Shown here in pieces: positions 1-10,929 of a DNA stretch of 64,000 nt. A program made the translations under genes and the position numbers. The stretch spans positions 35,687-99,686 of the forward strand of contig SZWC01006810.1 of assembly GCA_023375785.1 (NCBI GenBank). The letters are read 5' to 3'. Numbering within the stretch: the stretch's first letter is position 1; each line of letters begins with the position of its first letter. The notes under the pieces were generated by a model. The model searched no databases and was not told the origin of the DNA. It was given only the letters and a program-made list of their open reading frames with translations. Source of the DNA: Penium margaritaceum (taxonomy: Eukaryota > Streptophyta > Zygnematophyceae > Desmidiales > Peniaceae).

Positions 1-2
1 TT

Positions 3-776
3 GGTGCAGTGCCCACTGCTTCCACACCCATCACACCTGATGGGCAGGATGCCGTGAAGGTGGATGACCCTACACAGCTGGGGGAGACAGTGGACGTGAC
101 CTTGTACCTCCGTCTTATCGGATCTCTGATGTACCTGGCCACGACCACGCGTCCCGACATCGCGTTCGCCGTCAACCTCCTCGCTCAGTTCTCGCAGGCT
201 CCACGTGCGAGAGCTCTTCACGCGGCTGTGCGAGTGGTACGGTACGTGGTTTCCACGCTATATCTCGGACTCTGCTTTCGTCGGCAGTGTTCGGTGGTCC
301 TTGACGGCTACACTGACAACGACTGGGCTTGGAGTCCCGACGGGCGCAGTCGCACTGGCTACGTGTTTCTGCTCGGTGGTACCGCTTTGTCTTGGCGAAG
401 CGGGAAGCAGGGCTGCATCGCACGTAGCTCGTCGGAGGCAGAGTATGTGGCTTTGGGGACAGGGGCTGCTGAGGCAGTCTGGCTGCAGCGCTTGTTTCTT
501 GAGCTTGGGCAGTCAGTACGCGCCATTGTGCTGCGTTGCGATAACCAGAGTGCTCTCGCCATTGCGGAGAACTTTGGTGTTTTTCATGCTCGCACAAAGC
601 ACATTGCGGTTGAGCATCACTTCGTTCGTGATCTGGTGGAGCGACGCGTGATCTCTATCATGTGGGTTGGCACTGACTTGCAGCAAGCTGATTTCTTGAC
701 GAAGGCACTTGCACGCGGAAAGTTCCTGGTGGCCATTCGTTCTGTTGGGCTTTGCCCCGTGCGTGACAGTGGTTGA
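3..776 (+). CDS. E1 copia polyprotein C-terminus: reverse transcriptase end and RNase H
   Basis: RNase H removes the RNA strand of the RNA/DNA hybrid during reverse transcription. The reading frame is open from the window edge to a stop at 774-776. Visible copia landmarks are LYLRLIGSLMYLATTTRPDI (end of RT), GYTDNDWA, SSSEAEYVAL, CDNQSA, the ARTKHI histidine region and ADFLTKAL near the C-terminus. Together these supply the acidic residues and the histidine expected of copia RNase H. The true start lies upstream of the window. An antisense reading frame over the same DNA is a shadow. Confidence 0.92.
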   Translation, partial: GAVPTASTPITPDGQDAVKVDDPTQLGETVDVTLYLRLIGSLMYLATTTRPDIAFAVNLLAQFSQAPRARALHAAVRVVRYVVSTLYLGLCFRRQCSVVLDGYTDNDWAWSPDGRSRTGYVFLLGGTALSWRSGKQGCIARSSSEAEYVALGTGAAEAVWLQRLFLELGQSVRAIVLRCDNQSALAIAENFGVFHARTKHIAVEHHFVRDLVERRVISIMWVGTDLQQADFLTKALARGKFLVAIRSVGLCPVRDSG

Positions 777-879
777 GTGTGGGATGTACGTTGCCGTCTC
801 ATCTGTCTGTGTCACTCACTATGTAGTTGTACCAGTGCTGCACGCGTATGGACATGCGTACCATCGGGTCATGGGGGAG

Positions 880-1678
880 TGTTGTGCTTTGTGCCGTTCC
901 TGTACAGTTTACTATGACCACTCGGCCGTGTCCATACTCGTGCAGATCCCTGAGGCAGGCGGCCCTGGTGACACCGGCGCGACGACAGGCGGCGGACTAC
1001 TCGTCCGGAGCTGACCGACCACTGTTCCAGAGCCCCAGATGTCACCGGGACTNTTCCTGTACAGTTTACTATGACCACTCGGCCGTGTCCATACTCGTGC
1101 AGATCCCTGAGGCAGGCGGCCCTGGTGACACCGGCGCGACGACAGGCGGCGGACTACTCGTCCGGAGCTGACCGACCACTGTTCCAGAGCCCCAGATGTC
1201 ACCGGGACTCCTTGCTGTGACTTCTATGTCTTGCAGGCGCCTTTCGACGGACTGGGCATGAGGCCCATTTGCATGTCTTTGCATTATATACTCGTTTTCC
1301 GTCAATGGATGCATGCATGTGACCAGTCGTTGCGTGCGTCTTTTGATTCTGCACGTCTAGGTTTAGACGGCGTAGGATTCTGACATGTGTGCACAGAGTT
1401 ACGGCTAAAACAGTGGTTTTGGGCTGGTTTTAGGACAGCTCTTGGACTGCCGCGTGCGACACCCGCCGTGCGCCGCGGCAGGTATTTATGCCCTGGACCT
1501 GTCAGTTGTCATTTCTCTCTGCATTTACTAAGCTATTGAAGCTTATGAGACTTTGTGCGTCTCCCTAGCCTGATCCTTGCTGTTTCTTGCACCTGCCTGC
1601 TTGCTAGTGCGTCAGCTGACTGGACAGTGTCGCCACGTCAGCAGCAGCAAGTCTAGGAAGCTTCCTAGCAGTTTCTCA
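880..1678 (+). repeat. 3' LTR of E1
   Basis: The LTR starts TGTTGTG directly after the purine tract and ends TTTCTCA, matching the ends of the E7 and E8 LTRs. It contains a TATATA stretch near 1285. Its apparent 799 bp includes a 156-bp duplicated block around an N (see next entry). The real length is probably about 642 bp, close to the 644-bp LTR of E8. Confidence 0.88.
897..1209. other. Probable assembly duplication around a single N
   Basis: Positions 897-1052 and 1054-1209 are the same 156 bases separated by one N at 1053. An exact direct copy joined by an N is what an unmerged contig overlap looks like. A second join of the same form and the same length lies at 20520-20832. Confidence 0.85.
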
Positions 1679-1679
1679 T

Positions 1680-1885
1680 CCGGGTCTCGACCACATCATG
1701 CATGGATCACATATAGCACCTTGGGACAATGGGTCTCCACATCACACCGGTAGAAACCACCTGGTGCGCGGGTCTCGACCACATCATGCATGGATCACAC
1801 CTAACACACGGAGGCAATGGGTCTCCACATCACACCAGTGGAACTCACCAGGTGCGCGGGTCTCGACCAGCATAACCTCAATCAC
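1680..1885. repeat. GGTCTC / GGGTCTCGACCAC tandem repeat, block 1
   Basis: About two and a half units of roughly 88 bp follow E1 directly. Each carries GGGTCTCC and, some 40 bp later, CGGGTCTCGACCA, followed by a shared CATCATGCATGGATCACA segment. Related units occur at 22047-22900 and 43982-44050, always in this orientation. No coding potential is seen. Confidence 0.8.
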
Positions 1886-2856
1886 AATATCGTGCCACAC
1901 ATTGAGCAAACCCTATTTTGACATGTCCCATGATCAAGAAACGCGTCCTCTACCACAATTGCAACGCTGGTTCGATAGGCCAGAACCGGTGCACGGTCCT
2001 TGGGGAACCGTGACATTTCCCCTCCCTCCCACGGATCACGATCTGCGGTGGCCAAGTGGGCAAAGATAAAGCACGCATGGGACATCATGAACCCAAATAC
2101 ACCTGCCGACCCATACACCATGTGTTGGCAGTTGGGCATGCGGGCACCCCATGTCCGGCCATTGTACTGTCCACCCACTTGGGCACCATGGATGTCGGTG
2201 TGGCCAATTCCATGTTCGCGATTGTGACCACCGTCATCGTTGAGCTATGCCCGCGGTGTTTTTCATGACTATTTCCAGGGCACTTTAAACTGAAGTTCTT
2301 GCACCTAAAATGAAGAATATACCACCCTCTTTGTAATTAATTCTCTGCATTCATGCAACATAATGTCATTTCATTTAGGGTGGTTGTGGACAAAGTTATG
2401 ACAAATATAGCAGCCCTAAGAAGAAAAATCATGAGCAAATGTGAGTCGTTTAGCCTGGCATTTTGGGCTCAAGTACTCTCATGTGACGTTAAAAATGTCT
2501 GCCTCATGGTCATTTTACACCCCTTGATAACAGCTAAAAGTCCACTTATACAGCACAAATGTGGAGAGAGTGATGTCATATGTAGCAGCCAGAATAGGAC
2601 ACTTATTGTACTACCCATATCAATTCTATGCGTATATCGAAGTTATCTTTGTACTTGGCCGTGGATGGGTATACAAGCTTTAACAGATAAGCCTATGTGC
2701 TGTTGTTTCAAGTGGGATGTGAATGTTGTCCTAAATGTCCTATGAACAGAAGGAACATTCAAGTGGGTAGTAATGTGTTATTGTACAACATTGGTAACTG
2801 TAATGATCCTTTACTTGGCAGTACTTGAACATCATGCCACGACATAGGCGCTAACT
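1886..2856. other. Unassigned stretch
   Basis: No domain, RNA gene or LTR was recognised. The first half is of mixed composition. The part from about 2280 to 2800 is clearly more AT-rich than the retroelements on either side and may be original host DNA. Short reading frames here show no recognisable motif. Confidence 0.5.
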
Positions 2857-3711
2857 TGTGGTGGTTTTCGTGCATCTCTCATTGTACTCTGATGTGTCCT
2901 CCTGGGTTGTGTACATCGACGTGCAGATGACTGACGACGAGCCTCGATGCTGCTCGAGTATCGCTCAGTGGAGTCGACGCACGCTGAGGCCCACTCACCG
3001 TTCGTAAGAACCTCCTCCCTCCGGCGGCGCGCTCAGCTCAATCGGCATGCCTCCTCGGCTGTCGGGCCGCCGGCGGTCACTGCCACTACATATGTTGTCT
3101 GCATGCACCCAGCGCTGTCTCTGGTCGTGGCGTTGCGTCTGCAACATCATGTTGTGCCTAGGGTCCATGTCTCCTAGTGTGTGGCCTTATTTGGCATCAC
3201 TGATTGTCGTAGGTACTACCTGGGTTCTAGCAGGCATAACTCTTTACTGCTATTTTTTTAGCTGATTCTGACTGCACAACTGTGTTCGCACTGTTGATAA
3301 CACGATGTGCTCCAGTTTTCAGGCAAAACGGACGATGCCCGGGTTTTGGGCTGTCGGGCGTCTGGCATGGCTCACCGAAAAAACCCTGCCTGCCAAAAAC
3401 TAGGTCTAGGACTATTTTCTGATTGGCTGGTTAGCTGAGTAACAAGTTCTAAATTAGTGTGGGGGATCTAGAACTTGGAGGGGTCTCCCATTGTTGCTCA
3501 TTCTTCATTCCAAATCAGTCACTTTCAGTTTTCAGCTGCTTTCTGGTGCTAACACTGGCGTGCACGTTTATGAGTAACAAACACAAAGCTTCCAGACTTA
3601 GAATATAGAGCAGTAGACTGAGGGGGCAGCAGACTTAAGCAACAAGCATGGAAGCCGGCACGCTGCATCAACAACGCTGCACCCCCAACCTATTGCCTAG
3701 GATTTCTAGCT
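2857..3711 (+). repeat. 5' LTR of E2
   Basis: About 855 bp. The start was placed by comparison with the E10 LTR (shared GCATCTCTCATTGT near the start, CCGGGTTTTGGGCTGTCGG in the middle). The right end is set by the primer binding site at 3712. The E10 LTR, once E11 is discounted, has nearly the same length. Confidence 0.78.
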
Positions 3712-3724
3712 TGGCATCAGAGCC
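3712..3724 (+). promoter_or_regulatory. Primer binding site of E2
   Basis: TGGCATCAGAGCC differs by one base from the TGGTATCAGAGC complementary to the 3' end of initiator tRNA-Met, and it lies directly after the LTR. Confidence 0.75.
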
Positions 3725-4014
3725 AGAGCGTAGCAGCAGTAGTAGAAGAGTGGCGTACAGGTGCCGGACAATGCCGGCGGACCCCCATACGTGTCAATGC
3801 AGGGGAAATGCTGCCGGATTTTTTTTGCCAGCATTGACCCACCTGGTGGGGGCGTCAGATTTTTTCCCACGGCCACTAGGCCATGGGAAATGCTGCCGCA
3901 CTTCTGTTGGCGGCACTGACTCCACGCGTGACGCAACGAGGTGAGCGGCAGGCCACGTCCGACACCTGCGGGTGACGACGCACGCTGCAACGTCACCTAA
4001 GTGCACTATCTCGT

Positions 4015-5430
4015 ACCAGACAGCAGCAGCAGCAGCGTGCAACAGCGGCAGTTGCAGGCAATGGCAGCTAGCAATGGCAGCAACAGCCAGCAACAGCTGC
4101 GTGCAATAGCAGTAGCGGGCAGTAGCAGCAACTCCCATCAGCCCGCAGCAGTAGCAGCCTGCAGCAGCAAGCAGCAGCGACAGCCAGCCATAGCAACCCG
4201 CAGCAGCAACAGCAACAGCAACAGGTAGTAGCAACAGCAGCGAGTAGCAGCGGCAGCGAGCAGCAGCTGCAACAGCGAGCAGCAGCAGCAGTACGTTGTA
4301 GCAGTCGCAGCAGCCAGGCGCAACATCAAGCCATAGTAGCAGCCAGCTGCAACAGCAGTAGCAGCGAGCAGATGCCGGCAGCAGCCAGCAGCCGCTGCTA
4401 CTGCTCGCAGCTCACAGCTTGCCGCGAGTGACGGGCTACAGGTAGCGAGCCTGTTGCTTGCAGCAAACAGCTGGCTCTTTGCCCGCTGCCCACAACGAGA
4501 AGCGGAGCCCGTTGTGAGAGACAAAAGGAAAAAAAGGAAAAAGAAATCCCCCACCCCACCAGCTTCTCTGCCGCAACTGCCAGACGCAGCAGCCTGAAGC
4601 AGCACTAGCACCATTTGCTGCTACCATTGCAACAGTAGCAGCAGCAGTAGTAGTAGCAGTTGCAGCTAGAACAGTAGCAGCAGCTGTAGTAGCAACTGCA
4701 ACTATAGCAGCAACAGCAGCTGCTGCAACTGCAACAGCACCAATAGCAGTAGTAGCTACAACAGCAGCAGTAGCAATAGCAGATGCATCATTAGCAGCAA
4801 CAACAGCACCAGCAGTAGCAACAGAAGCAAAAGTAGTAGCTACTACAGCAGCAGTAGTAGCTGCTACAGTAGCGGCCCTAACAACCGCCGCCGCTGACGT
4901 CAGCATCCGGGTACTGACGTCACTGTTGACATCACTGCTAACGTCATCAACACAAAAAGGGGGAAGAAAACCAAAGGGTGGGCATGGAGTCATCTACAAC
5001 AGTAGCCTTATAGACAACGCGGTGGCAACTGTTGACGTTAGCCGCCCTAAGATGACGTCACTACTGACATCAGAAACACAAAAAGAAGAGAAAAAAAAAA
5101 CAAAAACAACAAAAAAAGAGGAATCAAGGGGTACCAAACCATGGCTGGCAGCCCCAGTGGGGAAGAGTCCTCCTCTGCTGGGGGGACCCCTAGCCCCCCC
5201 TTCTTGCAGTGGTTGCAACAGCAACAATAGCAGTAGCAATAGCAGCACCAGCAGTAGCAACAATAGCAGTAGTAGTAGCGACAGCAGCAGCAGTAGCGAC
5301 AGCAGCAACAGCGACGACAGTAGCAGCAGCAGTAGCAAAAGTAGCAACGGCACCGGCAGCAGTAGCAGCAGCAGCAACAGCAGCCCTCTAGCGTTGTTGG
5401 CGGTAACCCTGACCTCCTTGCTGCTCTTCA
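4015..5430 (+). repeat. CAG-triplet-rich leader of E2
   Basis: Between the primer binding site and gag lies about 1.4 kb of interrupted CAG/TAG/CAA triplets (for example AGCAGCAGCAGC) on the coding strand. The long reading frames here on both strands (poly-Ser, poly-Ala, poly-Leu) come from the triplet periodicity and are not genes. Comparable leaders occur in E6, E7, E8, E9 and, shorter, E11. Confidence 0.85.
4893..5072 (+). promoter_or_regulatory. TGACGTCA-type palindrome cluster in E2 leader
   Basis: Several copies of TGACGTCA and close relatives (GACATCA, AACGTCA) occur in two groups near 4895-4945 and 5032-5070. Each group is followed by a CACAAAAAG stretch, so the block looks duplicated. 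TGACGTCA is the classic bZIP-type site. Similar motifs precede gag in E3, E7 and E8. A regulatory role is inferred only. Confidence 0.45.
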
Positions 5431-5599
5431 GCAACAGTTCGCCGCCTTGAGGCAGCAGCTTACAAAGCTGCAGCCATTGGCCTCCCAGACTGCCAGGATT
5501 GCACCGCCACCATTCATCCCTCTAGGAAACTCCAGCCCAGTTGTTTTTGCTACCATGCACTACCTGGTGCAGCAGCAGACTCAGCGCTAGCGGTAGACG

Positions 5600-6435
5600 G
5601 TGACCTCCGTCCTTAGCCCCACTTTGGGCGCCGGCCACAGGCAGAAGGACTTTGAGACGCCACCGCCACAGCTTCAGGCCGGCGAGCAGTTCCGGAGTTG
5701 GGAGCTCAGCTTCCGGATCTGGGCGCATGGTGAGGGCCTGTGGGCATACTTCACCCTCCTATATGACCCCACCCTGGCCGACCAGTTGTATGACGCTGGT
5801 CATGGCGTACGTGCTCTAGTCCCTGTCGCCCCTCCGGCTTCCCGCCTCGCCCTAGAGCCCTTCCTCGGCCATTTCGCCGCTGGCGCCACCCCAGACCTTG
5901 CAGCCGCGTGGCACATCTCCACGGGTCCCCATCGCCTGTCCAGCAAGGCTAAGACCAGTCGCCTACTGCGGGAGTTCAACTCCCTATACATGGGGGAGAC
6001 CGAGATGGTTACTGCCTACTGGCAGCGGACAGAGGACATCCTTCGTCGCCTCGCCACCTTTGCCCCACCCCCTCTAGCCGCGCTCCTCACCATCAAGCGC
6101 GGTGTCACTCATGCGTATGCGGACATCTTCGTAGACTACTCTCATGACGTCCTCTCCACCATGGCCGACCAGGGGACTCTCATGCGCTGGGCATACGAGC
6201 TCTTCCTCAGGATTGAGGAAGCTCGTCTGGAGTCTCAACTCCAGTGCACGGAGGCTCTCGCCTCCCCTGCCGTCGCCTCCATGGCTGTTGTCTCCCCCGC
6301 CGCAGCTACCTCATTGTCATTGGGGAAGAAGAAGCGTCAGAACAAGAAAGGCAAGGGCCAGCAGCAGCAGCAGCAGCAGCAACCGTCGACCGGGTCCAGC
6401 AGTACCGGCACAGTCTGCCACAAACGTAGCTAGAG
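5600..6435 (+). pseudogene. E2 gag (capsid) region
   Basis: The capsid-type gag of Ty1/copia packages element RNA. The sequence reads KDFETPPPQ, ELSFRIWAHGEGLW, ADFNSL-like and ADYWQR-like segments shared with gag of E7, E8, E10 and E11 (DFETPP; W.ILFQVWA; a TDYW motif). A basic lysine-rich patch and a run of glutamines (CAG repeats near 6361) lie at the end. Upstream coding towards about 5140 may belong to it. Treated as part of a fossil element. Confidence 0.8.
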
Positions 6436-7019
6436 CGGGCACAGGTGGTACACGTGCCCTTCTCTGACGGACGAGGTGCACATCATTGCCACCATGGCTC
6501 GCCAGCAGGAGTGCCGTTTTGCCTCAGCCGCCGTCCCTGTTGCCGGCTATGATGCCTCTGCCTTGTCCAGCAACTCTACCACTCCGGTCCCTTCGCCAAT
6601 CCAGCTGACACTTACGCCGCAACTGCACCATCTACAGCCGTCGGCGCCTCCGTTTCCTTTGCCGGCACAGTCCTCCTCCTACCCGGGCTCCGGTGCCATC
6701 ACTCCGCACTCAGTCTACACTCTCGGGCTGTCCTCCCGCAAACGTTAACTGGAGCAGTTCATCGCACTCGAGCTCAGCCTGCCTCGCCCTCCTCTCCAAG
6801 GAAGTGCGTGTTGCATCACCTCTTGCTCTCCCGCCCAGCCCTGCATGACTGAGACTGAGCTGCGGTCGTGTCCCGTTTCCTTGTCTATCTGGTTGTCTCC
6901 CATGGTCTCCTCTGCCCCTTTCCATGACGGCGTTGCGTGGCTTGACAATTGGCAGTCTCGGTTTGCGCCTCCTTCCACCGCGTCCGCGTCCCTTGCTTGC
7001 TACCATGTGACCGTTAGCG

Positions 7020-7315
7020 TCATGGCGACCCCGGTTCGGGACCCTGCTGAGACTTGGATGATTGACTCCGGGGCCACAAATCACATGACGGCCTCTCGTG
7101 AGGCCTTTAGTATGCTCGGTCCTGTAGGCGACGTCTCCAGTGTCCGGACGGTCTCCGGACAGGTGTTGCCTGTCCGTGGTGTTGGCAGCATTCGTTTCTG
7201 TGGTCCTGCCGGTGACGTCTTTCCGACCGATGTCCTCTTCGTCCCAGGTCTCGAGCTCAGCCTCCTGTCCGTGAGTGCCCTTGACCGCATGAGCATGGAC
7301 GTTGTGCAATGGTGA
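7020..7315 (+). pseudogene. E2 protease region
   Basis: The copia aspartic protease signature is visible: TWMIDSGATNHMT followed by VRGVGSIRF and DVLFVPGLELSLLS. The same blocks occur in E7, E8, E9, E10 and E11. The element is cut off just after this domain, at the junction with E3. Confidence 0.82.
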
Positions 7316-7719
7316 GTTTGTTTTCTTTGCCGCGTGCCACAGTGCGGCATTGCTTGTGCTTCATCTCTGATTTGCTGCTGCTCTCGTGGTGCAGGCTCCC
7401 CTGAAGTTAAATCTTCCTTTGGTGAAGAGCCACTGGCCTTTGAGCTGGTCTCAGAGGCCTCGGATGTCTCCGACTCCGTGTCGGAGCCCGCCGCTGCGTC
7501 AGTCTGCGCTGCCACTCTCCCTGCCACACCACTCTTCTCTGTGGCCTGCCGTACTGGCACCACTTGCCAGCTTTGAGGAGCTTGATCTCCTGGCTCCAGC
7601 AGCACCAACCACTCTCCGTATTTTGGAGCTTGTGTGAGATCAAGCGGCTCTCCCTTGCCTAGTGTCCTCTCATCGAAGGTCACGTCCCGGCTGGTGATGA
7701 GCCTTCTTGCTGTCATGTC

Positions 7720-8700
7720 CAGTAGGTCTTGTGGGCAGATTCATAGCCCACCATAACACACTTCCGTGCCCTTGCATCCAGCTTGCCAGCACCTTCTCCC
7801 GCCTGGACCTTTGCCCATGCGGTGCAGCCAAAAACCTTCAGGTGTGAGGCATCTGGCTTCTTTCCTGACCACACCTCCCGTGGGGTCATCTGCTCCTTGC
7901 CCTTTTTCTTGCCACGCCTGCCGAGAGCAGCCGCAGGAGTTAGGTTGACGAGGTAGCATGCTGTTCTTGCAGCTCCTGTCCAAAAGCGCGGTGGGAGTTT
8001 TACGTCGAAGAGCATGCTCCGCACCATGTTGAGGATGGTCTCATTCATCCATTCAGCCACACCATTGCTCTGTGGCGTGTAGGGTGTCGTGGGCTGATGG
8101 TCAATGCCGCTTTGCCGCAGCCAGCCCTTGCATGCTTCGTAATCTCCGCCGTTGCCGCTTCGCACCACCTTGACCTTCTTTCCAGTCTGCCGCTCAACCG
8201 TGGCAACAAACTTCTCGAGCTTCACTCTCACCTCTCCCTTTGTTTTGAGGAAGTATATCCACATCTTGCGGCTGTGGTCATCGATGAAGTTTGAGAAGAA
8301 ATTGCTGCCACCATTCGATGCCGTGCCGAAGGGCCCACACACATCGGTGTGAATGAGGTCCAAGGCGGCTTCCGCACGATGGCCGTTGCACTCAAAGCGC
8401 TTTCTCTTTGTCTTACCTTGGAGACAAGGTTCGCACAAGCTGCCACACCCAGGCGCATCCTTTGTGCACCCCTCCATGCCACGGACAAGCTCTTGTTGCT
8501 GCATGATGTGGAGCGTGCTCTTTGCAACGTGCCCAAAGCGTCCATGCCACAGCTCAGCGTCTCCGTCCTTTGTGACAGAGGACACCTTCAGAGTTGCCGT
8601 TGGTGTGTTCTCCTGCGTCGGTGCCACGACCACTGCCTCTGCCGCACTTGCATGATCCTCGTCTTTGGAATTCTCTGCCGCGATTGTCTGTAGCACGTAA
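7720..8700 (-). pseudogene. E3 integrase region
   Basis: Integrase inserts the cDNA into host DNA. Visible on the minus strand are the GAG-pre-integrase block (LWHGRFGHVA, CEPCLQGKTKR), then DLIHTDVCGPF, YFLKTKGEV, the TPYTPQSNGVAEWMN active-site segment and LKVFGCTAW at the C-terminal side. This is the normal copia order, before the position expected for RT. Confidence 0.9.
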
Positions 8701-9070
8701 AGCTCGTCGACTCATGGAACCTGAGCTTCGAGGTCTTTGTTGGCGTAGAGGACCTTGATGTCCTTGTTCTTGATGATGACCGCCTTCTTCTCTGTGAACA
8801 CCACCGTCATGTTGTTGTCTGTGATTTTTGACATGGACAGAAGGTTTGCCGCAAACGAGGGCATGCAGACCACGTCACGCAGCCGCAGATCCTTCTCCGC
8901 ACTGTTGAGACTGATGTTCACCACCTTGTCTGCCACACCCTCTGCATTCACAATACTATCATTTGCGCATTTGAACCGCCGCTCAGTGGGACCGATGGAG
9001 ACAAATCCAGTCTGGTCATTGCTAGAGTGATGGTCGGTGCCGGAGTCGAGCCCGAAGGCTCCTAGCCTGA
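8700..9070 (-). pseudogene. E3 protease region
   Basis: Shows the block typical of the second half of copia protease (LRDVVCMPSFAANLLSMSKI) preceded by a hydrophobic DSGTDHHS-type active-site region near 9020-9050. It lies between gag and integrase as expected. Confidence 0.75.
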
Positions 9071-9189
9071 GCAGAGCCGCTCCCTTTGCTGGAGGTGTGC
9101 TCTAAGCCATCATGTTGGTGGCCTCATGCCACCCTTTTTGCTGCCTTCGTTCCCACTGCTCGCGCCGCCTACCTTCTTTGGCGATCTGC

Positions 9190-10052
9190 ACTCTCTTGCC
9201 TAGTGCTCAGGTTTGCCACAATTGCGGCAGTTGCCCTGTCGCTTAGGAGCCTTGCCGCCATTGTTGCCTCCGCCGCCACCGCTCCCGCTGCCGCTGTTGT
9301 GACCAGAGGCTGACCCTTTGCTCCCGCGGTCGTTGTAGTGTGCGGCATAGGCTGAGAAGTTGGCCTCACTACCGCTGCGACGTGTGGCCTCGTTTCGCAC
9401 GTACTCGGACACTGCCATGTACGTCAGGTCGTTATCCTTCCAACCACCCATAACAGTGATCATTGGGCTCCAGTTCTCCGGTAGCACCATGAGGAGGATC
9501 ATGGCCTGCATCTTTTTATCAAGGTCCCATTTCAATTGGCAAGCCTCGCCAAGGAGTCCTTCAAACTTCTGTAGGAAACCAGGGACAGAATCCCCCTCAT
9601 TCACCCGCATGCTGATCAGCCGTTGTAGGATGGACAATCTGCTTGCAAGGGAGGTGGATTGGTGCACACGCTTGAGCTTGGCAAAAGCATCCGAAGCCAT
9701 TGTGAACCCCGCAATGATGGGAACATACATCTTGGCTATCGCATTGCTGAGGTATGACATTACAATATCATTTCAATCCATCAATTCCTCATGCTCGGGT
9801 GTGCCTTCCGCGGGAACTTGCTCCTCTCCCTTCAGTAGCTTGATGAAGCCGCACACTTTCCTTGCCAGCTCGAACTGCCATCTCCAAAGGGGGAAGTCAA
9901 TCCCCTAAAAAATAGGGATTTCTCCCAAGGGTCCAAGACCTTGCGGCAGTGACGTAGCACTCACATTTGCTCCAGTGGTCTGCCCTGTGGTAGCCACTGT
10001 TGAGTTTGAGGACTGTCGTGCGGCAGCCCCCACTCCTCCTGATGGGTCAAGC
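9190..10052 (-). pseudogene. E3 gag region with zinc knuckle
   Basis: A UBN2-like copia gag on the minus strand: MYVPIIAGFTMASDAF, SILQRLISMRVNEGDSV and MILLMVLPENW, then a Gly/Ser/Asn-rich tail and a zinc knuckle starting CRNCGKPEH. The likely start codon is at about 10052, downstream of three direct CATCAGC-like repeats. The capsid binds RNA through the knuckle. Confidence 0.82.
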
Positions 10053-10093
10053 ATTTTTTTGGCCCTTGTCTGCTTCCCACATCTCTACTGCGT

Positions 10094-10130
10094 TGAGGCC
10101 GATGTAGGCTGATGTTAGCTGATGTCTGCT
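10094..10130 (-). promoter_or_regulatory. GACATCAGC repeats before E3 gag
   Basis: On the minus strand three consecutive 10-bp units (GACATCAGC, TAACATCAGC, CTACATCGGC) lie some 45-80 bp before the gag start. They resemble the TGATGTCAGC copies before gag in E7 and E8. Confidence 0.4.
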
Positions 10131-10221
10131 ACCGGTTTTAGGATGCAGATCTGTTGCTTACCCCTCCAGCCAATGTTCACCTACAGACATAGAATATATC
10201 TACACCAACACACCCAGGGTC

Positions 10222-10312
10222 TTGCCACCAAGGGCAGAGCTTGTCCTGGTTGGGACACAAGGGTCGTGCCTCCAAGGGCAGAGCTTGTCCTTGGTCCCTA
10301 TGTGCTCAGTGC
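10222..10312 (+). repeat. Two-copy tandem repeat of about 42 bp
   Basis: Two adjacent copies share CAAGGGCAGAGCTTGTCCT, with GGTTGGGACACAAGGG and GGTCCCTATGTG variants after it. No function recognised. Confidence 0.6.
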
Positions 10313-10929
10313 AGACCAACCCGTTGGAGCTGATGAAGCTGATGGAGCTGATGGAGCCGGCGTGCGCACTTGGAGAGAGCGTACCAGAGTTGAGCGAAGC
10401 GTGCCTTACAACTGGTCAGTGTGGGCCCATAACCCTTTGTCAACCGGCCTGAGGCGAACGAACTAGAAAACAGGGCCGACACAATGGCACCTACCGTCTG
10501 CTCCTATCATTTCAGCTAGGAGAAGATATCACCCTCAGGATCACAGTTCCACACTGAGCAGCTCCTAGGCAATCACTTGCTAGCAACTGTGTCCACTTAA
10601 CACTTGGTCACTTTCGCACAAGGTGCTAGTCAGAGGCTAACTCCTGGGGCTTAGACCAACCAGTGTCTTCTTTGTACTGTTCCTTAGTTGGACGGCTCTA
10701 TGAGGAGCATCTAAGGCCAAATTGTACATTTAGAATGAGGACTGAGCCTGGTACATATAGTCCAAGGCCTGGCATCTAAGGTGTGTGGGCAGTGGCACTT
10801 TTGGGGATGGCCACTCCACACCACCTCACCAACTTGCCAATTGGCGCATCCACTGGCCGCCAATTGGCACATCCTCTTCATGCATGAAGAAATGTCTAAG
10901 AAAATTCTTTTGTGCAGGGAGGTCAAAAA

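Larger units (their letters stand above)
1..1678 (+). mobile_element. Ty1/copia element E1, 3' part (body cut by window start)
   Basis: The visible part holds, in order, the end of reverse transcriptase, RNase H, a purine-rich tract (ATGGGGGAG at 871-879) and the 3' LTR. The order and the initiator-Met-primed relatives in this window place it in Ty1/copia. It shares its LTR family (starts TGTTGTG, ends TTCTCA) with E7, E8, L2 and L3. What is visible of the coding part looks whole. The 5' portion lies outside the window, so completeness and LTR-based age cannot be judged. Confidence 0.93.
2857..7318 (+). mobile_element. Ty1/copia element E2, 5' half only
   Basis: Order on the plus strand: 5' LTR, primer binding site, long CAG-triplet leader, gag and protease. 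Similarity then ends at about 7318, where E3 begins on the opposite strand. Integrase, RT, RNase H and the 3' LTR are absent, so this is a broken relic. Its LTR and gag match E10 at the end of the window, so E2 and E10 belong to one family. Age cannot be estimated from a single LTR. Confidence 0.88.
7325..10130 (-). mobile_element. Ty1/copia element E3, internal part
   Basis: On the minus strand, from right to left: gag with a zinc knuckle, protease, integrase, then the variable linker that precedes RT. RT, RNase H and both LTRs are missing. The integrase is of a different copia lineage from the other elements here, closer to common plant copia elements. The coding parts that remain have only a few breaks. 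The left edge abuts E2 head-to-head. Confidence 0.88.

Noticed and set aside
1960-1985. GGTTCGATAGG, resembling a tRNA B-box
   Set aside because: No A-box or stem structure at the right distance upstream.
4138-5450. Several 100-185 codon frames rich in Ala, Ser, Leu or Val
   Set aside because: They come from CAG/GTA triplet periodicity in the E2 leader, which opens all frames; the same happens in E6, E7, E8 and E9 leaders.
7311-7393. Intron-like GTGAGT ... GTGCAG segment
   Set aside because: It straddles the junction of two oppositely oriented truncated elements, so splice-like ends are most likely chance.
10836-10868. Two GCCAATTGGC palindromes as a CCAAT-type promoter
   Set aside because: No gene follows on either strand; kept only as a remark in the unassigned stretch.
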